A stretch of DNA of 14,270 bases from AVCC01 sp039920865 (lineage in GTDB: Bacteria; Pseudomonadota; Gammaproteobacteria; Burkholderiales; Burkholderiaceae_D): contig JBDSCZ010000398.1 in the NCBI GenBank assembly GCA_039920865.1, positions 1 through 14,270 on the forward strand, in the 5' to 3' direction. A model generated the notes under the pieces. It saw only the letters and a program-made list of their open reading frames with translations, made no database searches and was not told the DNA's origin. A program made the position numbers and the translations under genes. Of the stretch, positions 1-5,248 are shown one piece after another. Position 1 is the first letter of the stretch; each line of letters starts with the position of its first letter.

Positions 1-469
1 CTAGTTTGTCGACGATTTTACTCATGCCCATGTCTTCAAAATAGGCAAAAGTCTGACCGTGTGCCGTTTTGTGGAATGGATGTGCGGGGTCTGCCATTCG
101 GTTGTAGCTGAACAGGACATCGTCCGCATTGAAGTCGCGTGACGGCTTGAACTTCGCATTGCTGTGGAATTTGACGCCCTTGCGCAGGGTAAAGGTGTAG
201 GTCAAGCCATCAGGAGACACTACCCAGGACTCTGCCAGCCCCGGGGCTACCTTGGTCGTGCCAAGCTCGAATTCGACCAGGCGGTTATACATCGGCACCG
301 ACGAGGCATCGAAGGTTGTGCCGGTGGTATAGAACTGCGGATTAAAACCTTCAGGACTGCCTTCCGAGCAATACACCAAGTTAGTGGCAGCCGCAGCCAG
401 TCCGGCATAAGCAAACAAGACAGCTAGCAGGCCGGCCTTGACCACATACTTTCCATTCGTACTCATCAT
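1..469 (-). CDS. dppA: Periplasmic dipeptide/peptide-binding protein of an ABC transporter (DppA-type), N-terminal part only
   Basis: This gene encodes the solute-binding subunit of a Dpp-type peptide importer; family members capture di- or oligopeptides in the periplasm and pass them to the DppBCDF permease, and E. coli DppA also binds heme. About 156 residues are present and the gene runs off the left edge. It starts at the first of two ATG codons (469-467) behind an AGGGGA Shine-Dalgarno, followed by a signal peptide ending near LAAAA|TNLVYC. The mature N-terminus carries the family signature LVYCSEGSPEGFNPQ, then DASSVPMYNRLVEF, PGLAESW and LRKGVKFH, which match E. coli DppA closely. The upstream region (470-682) is AT-rich and holds a short inverted repeat and a long palindrome, the only regulatory-looking structures visible. 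The HypT-like LysR gene lies upstream in the same direction. The assignment to family 5 binding proteins is firm; the exact ligand cannot be read from the sequence. Confidence 0.92.
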   Translation of the reverse strand, partial: MMSTNGKYVVKAGLLAVLFAYAGLAAAATNLVYCSEGSPEGFNPQFYTTGTTFDASSVPMYNRLVEFELGTTKVAPGLAESWVVSPDGLTYTFTLRKGVKFHSNAKFKPSRDFNADDVLFSYNRMADPAHPFHKTAHGQTFAYFEDMGMSKIVDKL

Positions 470-532
470 CCATTCCCCTATTTAGTATTGAATCCAATGA
501 ATTGAATCGCTTTATTTCTCGCCGGATTGGAA

Positions 533-547
533 TGTATTTTCAATACA
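533..547. promoter_or_regulatory. Short inverted repeat upstream of dppA, possible operator
   Basis: TGTATT-TTC-AATACA is a perfect 6-bp inverted repeat with a 3-bp spacer, about 64 bp upstream of the dppA start. Its form resembles a LysR-type box (dyad containing T-N11-A), and a LysR gene is adjacent. Binding by that regulator is only inferred. The surrounding 480-600 stretch is AT-rich with no clear -35/-10 pair. Confidence 0.3.
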
Positions 548-596
548 CGTCGCACTCCGAATAGACCGAGACGAATATATATTTAATTCAACGGAT

Positions 597-642
597 AGGT
601 CAGTCATTGTTTGCATAGGGCTATGCAAACAATGACTGACCT
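597..642. repeat. Perfect 22-bp inverted repeat with 2-nt centre
   Basis: The arms 597-618 and 621-642 are perfect reverse complements around a central GG. In RNA the innermost C-G pair would open to give a 4-nt loop on a 21-bp stem. It lies 40 bp past the LysR stop and about 128 bp before the dppA start, so a minus-strand transcript would cross it. There is no T-run on either side, so it is not a classical intrinsic terminator. It could be a Rho-independent-like barrier, an RNA-stability or processing hairpin, or a dyad protein site. Confidence 0.9.
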
Positions 643-682
643 GGAACGGAAGTTGTGGAAAACGCTGAAAAAGGAAGACCGG

Positions 683-1606
683 CTAGCCGTGTTGCGACTG
701 CAGGTAATCCCATAACTGTGCAACCAGGCGCTTGCCCGGCTTTTGGCTGGTGGGTTTTTCGCGGTACAGGCGGATTTCCATATTGGTTTCCCAGCGTAGT
801 TGCGGGCTGTCGGCACGCACCAGTTGACGCTGCGCGAGTTCCTGAGCGACTGCTGACTCCGGCAGGAATGCAATGCCGTGACCTTCCCGCGCCATCATCT
901 TCAAGGCTTCGGCGGTCCCAGTCTCATAGCGCTTTTCCAGATGCAACGGAGTGATGGCGTCGGCCTGGATCAAATCGACAATGCGGCCGAGATAGGCAGT
1001 GCCGGCATAGGATAAGTAGGGCAGCGGGGCATTGGCACTTCCCGGTAACGCGAATTCCGCCCGGCCGGACTGATCGCAGCGACTGTAGGCACACAGTCTT
1101 TCACATCCCACTTTCATCATGTCGAAGCGGTTGGCATCGAGTTGCAGCGGTTGCAGCGGATGGTAAAAAGTCAGCAGCAGATCGCAACCGCCTTCGGTTA
1201 ACACCATCACTGCATCATGCACATTGGATGCCATCAGCCGCGCATTGAACGGGCCGATGCCGGACTTCAGGCCTGTCAGCCATTTGGGCGTGTAGGTCAG
1301 CGCCAGCGTATGGTGGACCGCAAAATCAATTGAGGATTGGGTGTTGGACCGATTCTCACGCAACAATGATCTGACATCGTTAATCTGACCGAGCATGGCT
1401 ATGGCCTGCTCATGAAACAAATGCCCTTCCCGCGTCAGACTGGTCGGGAATGAAGTACGGTCGATCAGATCGGTTCCAATCCAGGCTTCAAGCGATTTAA
1501 TACGGCGCGAAAAAGCCGATTGCGTCACATGACGCTGCTCTGCAGAGCGGCTGAAGCTATGGGTTTCCGCCAGAGAAATGAAATCCTCCAACCATTTACT
1601 TTCCAT
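683..1606 (-). CDS. LysR-family transcriptional regulator, HypT (YjiE)-like
   Basis: This is a DNA-binding transcription factor of LysR type, 307 aa, the usual family length. Residues 1-62 form the winged helix-turn-helix (SFSRSAEQRHVTQSAFSRRI followed by LE..IG). The rest is the co-inducer-binding domain, ending in GHGIAFLPE at 242-250. The opening ESKWLEDFISL and the segment LPYLSYAGTAYLGRI resemble E. coli HypT, the hypochlorite-responsive regulator, more than typical LysR proteins. By my alignment, the three HypT redox methionines (123, 206, 230) are not conserved; position 206 is Leu and 230 is Thr. It should therefore not be assumed to sense hypochlorite. The ATG at 1606 has no obvious Shine-Dalgarno. 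It is read toward dppA and may control that transporter; this is inferred from position only. The LysR family call is certain; the subgroup is moderate. Confidence 0.9.
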   Translation of the reverse strand: MESKWLEDFISLAETHSFSRSAEQRHVTQSAFSRRIKSLEAWIGTDLIDRTSFPTSLTREGHLFHEQAIAMLGQINDVRSLLRENRSNTQSSIDFAVHHTLALTYTPKWLTGLKSGIGPFNARLMASNVHDAVMVLTEGGCDLLLTFYHPLQPLQLDANRFDMMKVGCERLCAYSRCDQSGRAEFALPGSANAPLPYLSYAGTAYLGRIVDLIQADAITPLHLEKRYETGTAEALKMMAREGHGIAFLPESAVAQELAQRQLVRADSPQLRWETNMEIRLYREKPTSQKPGKRLVAQLWDYLQSQHG

Positions 1607-1635
1607 TGCACTGTATTTCTATATAATATTTTCGA

Positions 1636-1664
1636 TTGATTGGTTGATTTTGACGCATTATAAA
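1636..1664 (+). promoter_or_regulatory. Sigma70-type promoter for the DUF4124 gene
   Basis: TTGATT (1636-1641) and TATAAA (1659-1664) are separated by exactly 17 bp, each close to consensus. Transcription would start near 1671, leaving a leader of about 110 nt before the ATG at 1780. The region also lies upstream of the divergent LysR gene (start 1606), for which no equally good promoter was found. Confidence 0.6.
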
Positions 1665-1779
1665 TAAGACGTAAATCGGCACGACAATTTTACAGTTCGG
1701 ATTCTTATTGTTCGCCGCAGTTTTTATAAAAACACCGTGCGGCATCCTTTTCCGACTGCCTGACCCTGCAAGGCTGACA

Positions 1780-2298
1780 ATGAACCACTCATACTTCAAA
1801 CGCATCACAATATTTGTTATTTCCAGCCTGCTGATCGGTCTGTCGTCTCATGCCGGTGCCCAGTATGTCTGGCTCAATGATAAAGGAGTCAAGCAGTATT
1901 CCGACATGCCGCCGCCGATTACGGTGCCGAATCAGCGCATCCTGAAGTCTCCCGGTCCAGTTACGCGGGCCCACACTCCGGCATCTGTTTCCGCCGGGAG
2001 TGGCAACACGGCTGCGGTAGAAAAGGCGAAGCTGCCGATGACAACCGCTGAAAAAAATGCCGACTTCCAAAAGCGCAGAATGGAGCAGGCGGAAAAAGAC
2101 CAGAAAGCCGCCGATGAAGCCCGGATTGCGAATGACAAGAGCAAGAATTGTGAACGCGCCAGCGCCTATCAGAAAGCGCTTGATTCCGGGCAACGCATAT
2201 CGCGGCAGGAAAAAGACGGCCAACGTGCTTATCTAAGCGATGCGCAGCGTACCCAGGAATCGCGCGACACCAAGAGAATTCTTAGCGAATGTAAATGA
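1780..2298 (+). CDS. Secreted DUF4124-domain protein of unknown function
   Basis: This is a 172-aa exported protein whose function is not known. The ATG at 1780 is preferred over an in-frame ATG at 1708 because it has an AAGG Shine-Dalgarno 6 nt upstream and is followed at once by a signal peptide (FKRITIFVISSLLIGLSS, likely cleavage after AHAGA-type residue 27). The mature protein begins QYVWLNDKGVKQYSDMPPP, the hallmark of DUF4124, a short domain common in proteobacterial periplasmic proteins. Residues 65-85 are a Ser/Ala/Gly-rich linker. Residues 88-172 are highly charged and probably helical (AEKNADFQKRRMEQAEKDQ), with two cysteines at 124 and 171. The gene is monocistronic, with its own promoter, and converges on ratB. 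A cell-wall or envelope role is possible but not shown by the sequence. Confidence 0.88.
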   Translation: MNHSYFKRITIFVISSLLIGLSSHAGAQYVWLNDKGVKQYSDMPPPITVPNQRILKSPGPVTRAHTPASVSAGSGNTAAVEKAKLPMTTAEKNADFQKRRMEQAEKDQKAADEARIANDKSKNCERASAYQKALDSGQRISRQEKDGQRAYLSDAQRTQESRDTKRILSECK

Positions 2299-2302
2299 AT
2301 CC

Positions 2303-2323
2303 TGCCGGGTGCAATAGCCGGCA
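2303..2323. terminator. Weak GC-rich hairpin between convergent genes
   Basis: TGCCGG and CCGGCA form a 6-bp stem with a 9-nt loop, 4 bp after the DUF4124 stop and 14 bp beyond the ratB stop. No T-run follows on either strand, so termination here is a guess based on position between convergent genes. Confidence 0.25.
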
Positions 2324-2336
2324 TCACAAGCCGGAA

Positions 2337-2636
2337 CTAGCCTGCCGATTTTATACCGGCACGCCGTCGGCGCGACTCTTTCGGGTCGGCAATCAGCGGC
2401 CGATAAATCTCGATCCGGTCGCCGTCCTTGAGAATTGTCTCCAAAGTCTTGAGCTTGGCGTAAATACCAACACGGCAAGTCGTTATGTCGATTTCCGGCA
2501 TATCGCTTAGTATCCCGCTTTGCACGATGGCCGCCTGCAATGTGGTGCCAGGAAGCACACTGACATCGCGCAGGTGCACAATCCCCGGCTTGGCGTAACA
2601 CACCTGCACCTGCAAATTGCCTGCTGCCTTATCCAT
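2337..2636 (-). CDS. rnfH: RnfH/RatB family ubiquitin-like protein
   Basis: This is a small beta-grasp (ubiquitin-like) protein of 99 aa from the RnfH (UPF0125) family, named RatB in the E. coli ratAB pair; its biochemical role is unsettled. Typical features are LQVQVCYAKPG near the start, the VxxG-type segment GILSDMPEIDI, CRVGIYAKL, and DGDRIEIYRPLIADPKESRRRRA at the C-terminus, the most conserved stretch of the family. The ATG at 2636 is chosen over the upstream one at 2684 because GGAG sits 7 nt before it and the family starts at this point. It overlaps the last 8 nt of ratA, so translation is probably coupled. It was once proposed as the antitoxin of RatA, but the E. coli work did not support that role. 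Confidence 0.9.
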   Translation of the reverse strand: MDKAAGNLQVQVCYAKPGIVHLRDVSVLPGTTLQAAIVQSGILSDMPEIDITTCRVGIYAKLKTLETILKDGDRIEIYRPLIADPKESRRRRAGIKSAG

Positions 2637-3060
2637 ACACAGTCTCCGCCCGCTTGCAAAACGAATCGACGAAACTGTTGGCAATCATGCCGAATACCGG
2701 CCCGATGATTTTCTCCAGAATCCGGCTGGAAAACTCATATTGCAGGTCGAACTCAATCTTGCAGGCGTCTTCGCGCAGCGGTTTGAAAACCCAGGCACCC
2801 TGCAAATGTTTGAATGGGCCTTCCAGCAAGCGCATGTGTATCGATGTTGGTCGGATGTGGGTATTCTCTGTTGTGAAGGATTGCTTGATGCCGTGATAAT
2901 GTATGGCGATGCTCGCAACCAGCTTGTCGGCTTCGCGTCCACGCACCTCTGCACCGCCGCACCAGGGCAGGAAGCGAGGATAATCTTCCACCTTGTCAAC
3001 CAGCGCAAACATTTGCTCGGCGCTATAACCTACAATTACTGATTTGTGTATTACCGCCAT
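2629..3060 (-). CDS. ratA: RatA family protein (START/COQ10-like; ribosome association toxin or ubiquinone-binding)
   Basis: This is a 143-aa single-domain protein of the polyketide cyclase/START fold. The family includes E. coli RatA, reported to block 70S assembly by binding the 50S subunit, and mitochondrial Coq10, a ubiquinone-binding protein. The pattern is complete: an N-terminal VIHKSVIVGYSAEQMFALV strand-helix, EDYPRFLPWCGGAEV, the GPFKHLQGAWVFKPL strands, FDLQYEFSSRILEKIIGPVF, and the long C-terminal helix (FVDSFCKRAETVYG). The ATG at 3060 has only a weak GAG upstream. It is first in a two-gene unit with rnfH and divergent from smpB by 63 bp. That ratA/smpB neighbourhood is common in proteobacteria. 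Family assignment is firm; whether it acts as a toxin here or as a quinone-handling protein is open. Confidence 0.93.
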   Translation of the reverse strand: MAVIHKSVIVGYSAEQMFALVDKVEDYPRFLPWCGGAEVRGREADKLVASIAIHYHGIKQSFTTENTHIRPTSIHMRLLEGPFKHLQGAWVFKPLREDACKIEFDLQYEFSSRILEKIIGPVFGMIANSFVDSFCKRAETVYG

Positions 3061-3075
3061 CGAATCTCAACCGTT

Positions 3076-3097
3076 TGATAAAATTACACGAATTTTA
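3076..3097. promoter_or_regulatory. Symmetrical -10-like elements between ratA and smpB
   Basis: TAAAATT-ACACG-AATTTTA (3079-3097) is a perfect 7-bp dyad. It places TAAAAT on the plus strand (3079-3084, with TG one base upstream, an extended -10) facing smpB, and TAAAAT on the minus strand (3097-3092) facing ratA. No good -35 box was seen for either. If both work, each start point lies inside the other promoter. Confidence 0.42.
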
Positions 3098-3123
3098 ACC
3101 GACTCGCCTTATTACCCCATCAC

Positions 3124-3573
3124 ATGACCATAGTAGACAATAGAAAAGCTTTCCATGAATACTTTATCGAGGACCGCTTCGAAGCCGGAGTCGTCCTGCA
3201 TGGCTGGGAAGTCAAGGCAATACGAGCTGGACGGGTGCAGCTCAAAGAAGCCTATGTGGTGGTTCGCGATGGCGAGATTTTCCTGTTTGGCGCCCACATC
3301 AGCGCACTGCTAAGCGCATCCACCCACGTCCATCCGGAAGCCTTGCGTACACGCAAGCTGCTGCTCAACGCGGCCGAAATTAGCAAGCTGATCGGCAAGG
3401 TCGATCGCTCCGGCTACACCCTGGTACCGCTCAATCTGCATTTCGTACGAGGTCGCGTCAAATGTGAAATCGGACTGGCCAAAGGCAAGAAGCAGCATGA
3501 CAAGCGCGACACCGAAAAATCGCGTGACTGGCAGCGCGAACAACAGCAAATCATGAAAACACATCGACGCTAA
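3124..3573 (+). CDS. smpB: SmpB, tmRNA-binding protein for trans-translation
   Basis: SmpB binds tmRNA (SsrA) and carries it into stalled ribosomes, so the nascent peptide is tagged for proteolysis and the ribosome is freed. The 149-aa protein is full length: DNRKAFHEYFIEDRFEAG at the N-terminus, then GWEVKAIRAGRVQLKEAYV, the core that contacts tmRNA, then GYTLVPLNLHFVRGRVKCEI, LAKGKKQHDKRDTEK, and a basic C-terminal tail (residues about 130-149) that enters the mRNA channel and decoding centre. The ATG at 3124 is the first available and fits the family start, although no Shine-Dalgarno precedes it, so the leader may be short. The tmRNA gene itself is not in this window. It is divergent from ratA. 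Confidence 0.97.
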   Translation: MTIVDNRKAFHEYFIEDRFEAGVVLHGWEVKAIRAGRVQLKEAYVVVRDGEIFLFGAHISALLSASTHVHPEALRTRKLLLNAAEISKLIGKVDRSGYTLVPLNLHFVRGRVKCEIGLAKGKKQHDKRDTEKSRDWQREQQQIMKTHRR

Positions 3574-3619
3574 AAGTAAGGCAGCAAAGCAACGCCAATA
3601 AATATATACGGGGTATGCC

Positions 3620-3649
3620 TAAAAAAATGCAGCTTCCCGCATTATTTTA
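3620..3649. terminator. Bidirectional terminator-like hairpin between smpB and the SPFH gene
   Basis: The arms 3620-3630 and 3639-3649 pair over 11 positions with one A-A mismatch around an 8-nt loop (AGCTTCCC). The GC core (AATGC/GCATT) is flanked by an A-run on the left and T-rich bases on the right, so either strand would end in a U-rich tail. It sits between convergent smpB (46 bp past its stop) and the SPFH gene. The GC core is only 5 bp, so strength is uncertain. Confidence 0.5.
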
Positions 3650-3663
3650 GTTCGTCATATTTA

Positions 3664-3679
3664 ATACATATATATGTAT
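3664..3679. repeat. AT-only palindrome in the smpB/SPFH intergenic region
   Basis: ATACATATATATGTAT is a perfect 16-bp palindrome within an AT-rich patch (about 3596-3690). The rest of the 3574-3757 gap holds the two hairpins listed separately and no coding sequence that I can support. It may be chance in AT-rich DNA or a protein-binding dyad. Confidence 0.45.
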
Positions 3680-3717
3680 ATTTAACGATGGCATTAAGCG
3701 GCCTGCGATGCAGTGTA

Positions 3718-3752
3718 GATTGGCAGCCGATCAATTGGTACGACTGCCAACC
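3718..3752 (-). other. 3' hairpin immediately after the SPFH gene stop
   Basis: In the minus-strand transcript, 12 pairs form between 3752-3741 and 3729-3718, closing an 11-nt loop. Two of these pairs are G-U wobbles that would be mismatches in plus-strand RNA, so the structure suits the minus-strand message. It begins 5 nt after the TGA. No T-run follows, so a 3'-end protecting or Rho-linked role is more likely than intrinsic termination. Confidence 0.5.
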
Positions 3753-3757
3753 ACCCA

Positions 3758-4684
3758 TCAGGATTTTTGCTGTGACTTGACGACCTGCATGGCGCTGGCA
3801 ATCAATCCGCTGATGTCGCTCATATTGGCCGGAACGATAATCGAATTATTGGTCTTGGCCAGATTGGCGAAGGCGCTGACGTATTGCTCGGCCACCTTCA
3901 AATTCACTGCATCTGCACCACCCGGTTCGCGGATCGCCGCAGCAGTCTTGCGAATTGCCTCTGCGTTTGCCTCTGCCAGTTCAACGATCGCTTTGGCCTG
4001 ACCTTCTGCCCGATTAATCGATGCCTGCTTCTCGCCCTCTGACTTGGCGATGGATGCTTCGCGCTCGCCGGTTGCGATATTGATCTGTTCCTGTTTGCGC
4101 CCTTCTGACGCAGCGATCAAGGCGCGTTTCTCACGCTCGGCGGTAATCTGGGCCTGCATCGAATGCAGGATTTCCTTGGGCGGCGTCAAATCCTTGATTT
4201 CGTAGCGCAATACTTTCACGCCCCAGTTCGAAGCGGATTCATCGATTGAACTGACGATGCTTTGATTGATATGGCTGCGCTCTTCAAAAGTCTTATCCAG
4301 TTCCATCTTGCCGATCACGCTACGCAGCGTGGTTTGTGCTAGTTGCGACACTGCGTAAATGTAATTTGAAGAACCATACGAAGCGCGCATCGGATCGGTC
4401 ACCTGAAAATACAGGATGCCATCGACTTCCAGTTGCGTATTGTCCTTTGTGATACAGACCTGGCTAGGAACATCCAGCGGGATTTCCTTAAGTGAATGTT
4501 TGTAGGCAATGCGATCGATGAATGGCAAAACGATGTTCAGGCCTGGCGCCAGCGTGGCGTGGTATTTTCCAAAACGCTCGACTACCCATGCATTTTGCTG
4601 CGGTACGACCTTGATGGTCTTGACTACAAAAACGATCACCAGAATGAACAGGATGAGTGAAATGCTGCTTAAATCGAATACCAT
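3758..4684 (-). CDS. SPFH/Band 7 membrane protein (stomatin/paraslipin, QmcA-like)
   Basis: This protein is membrane-anchored and cytoplasmically or periplasmically oligomeric, belonging to the prohibitin/stomatin superfamily that builds membrane microdomains and often regulates proteases. It has 308 aa when started at the ATG 4684, which has AAAGGA 6 nt upstream; an ATG at 4717 would overlap the previous gene and lacks this site. Residues 5-24 are a single hydrophobic anchor. The SPFH domain follows, with VVPQQNAWVVERFGKY, LAPGLNIVLPFID, TKDNTQLEVDGILYFQVTDP, and LRSVIGKMELD. A long helical coiled-coil rich in Ala, Glu and Gln (about 175-250, with AEREKRALIAASEGRKQ and AEGQAKAIVELAEANAEA) precedes the C-terminal oligomerisation segment. 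It is the second gene of an nfeD-SPFH pair, 10 bp after nfeD; such pairing is typical of the family. Its exact client is unknown. Confidence 0.93.
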   Translation of the reverse strand: MVFDLSSISLILFILVIVFVVKTIKVVPQQNAWVVERFGKYHATLAPGLNIVLPFIDRIAYKHSLKEIPLDVPSQVCITKDNTQLEVDGILYFQVTDPMRASYGSSNYIYAVSQLAQTTLRSVIGKMELDKTFEERSHINQSIVSSIDESASNWGVKVLRYEIKDLTPPKEILHSMQAQITAEREKRALIAASEGRKQEQINIATGEREASIAKSEGEKQASINRAEGQAKAIVELAEANAEAIRKTAAAIREPGGADAVNLKVAEQYVSAFANLAKTNNSIIVPANMSDISGLIASAMQVVKSQQKS

Positions 4685-4694
4685 GATGTGTCCT

Positions 4695-5123
4695 TTATGG
4701 TGCGGTACTGGCGACAATCAAATGACTGCCGCGTATTTCACGAATAACGAAATCGCCGGCAACAGCCACTTCCCCCGGCATTAATTCGATGTCCCACATT
4801 GCCCCCCGATACATCGAGCGGCCACGATTTCCTTGCCATTGCTTGACATATACGGTTTGTCCGATATCGAGATTGACGTTCGGATTACGTTCTGAGGGTA
4901 GTTTTCGGTGCTTTGCAAAACTACTTTTGCGCAAAACAAAAATGGAAATGACCCCCGCGACCGCCGCGCTCACCATTTGCAGCGGAAACACAAGACCGGC
5001 CAAAGCTGCGGCTCCGCCCGCCAGCAACCCCAATGCAATCATCAGCAAGTAAAACGTGCCTGAAAATATTTCGGCAATGACGAGAATGCCCGCCATGCCA
5101 AACCAGATCATCCAGTCATCCAT
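4695..5123 (-). CDS. NfeD family membrane protein
   Basis: This is a short-form NfeD protein of 142 aa, partner of the SPFH protein encoded just downstream. Residues about 5-64 hold two to three hydrophobic membrane segments (WMIWFGMAGILVIAEIFSG, FYLLMIALGLLAGGAAALAG, MVSAAVAGVISIFVL). The C-terminal part, about 85-140, is the OB-fold NfeD domain (DIGQTVYVKQWQGNRGRSMY, GAMWDIELMPGEVAVAGDFV). There is no N-terminal ClpP-like serine protease domain, so this is the NfeD1b-type, as in E. coli YbbK/QmcA pairs. The ATG at 5123 is chosen because AAGGAG lies 6 nt upstream. Its stop codon is contained in the Shine-Dalgarno of the SPFH gene, so the two are almost surely translated from one message. The family role in membrane quality control is known only in outline. 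Confidence 0.9.
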   Translation of the reverse strand: MDDWMIWFGMAGILVIAEIFSGTFYLLMIALGLLAGGAAALAGLVFPLQMVSAAVAGVISIFVLRKSSFAKHRKLPSERNPNVNLDIGQTVYVKQWQGNRGRSMYRGAMWDIELMPGEVAVAGDFVIREIRGSHLIVASTAP

Positions 5124-5199
5124 CGGATGCTCCTTGTATCGTGAAATCAATCATCAAGTTAAGTTGCCATATAAAAACAAACCGATACCATCATAAGCC

Positions 5200-5230
5200 A
5201 AAAAAAACGCGAGTATGAAACTCGCGTTTT
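5200..5230 (-). terminator. Strong intrinsic terminator of ppsA
   Basis: A perfect 11-bp stem (5204-5214 with 5220-5230, core ACGCGAGT/ACTCGCGT) closes a 5-nt loop and, on the minus strand, runs into eight T residues. It lies 19 bp past the ppsA stop and separates ppsA from the nfeD-SPFH pair downstream on the same strand. Confidence 0.92.
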
Positions 5231-5248
5231 CAGTACAGCAATATAAAC

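Noticed and set aside
2337..3060. ratA-rnfH as a true toxin-antitoxin defence module
   Set aside because: RatA/RnfH are conserved core genes; RnfH has not been upheld as an antitoxin, and there is no sign of mobility or defence context.
3574..3757. A tmRNA or other small RNA gene beside smpB
   Set aside because: No tRNA-like ends, tag reading frame or GC-rich structured core is visible in this AT-rich 184-bp gap.
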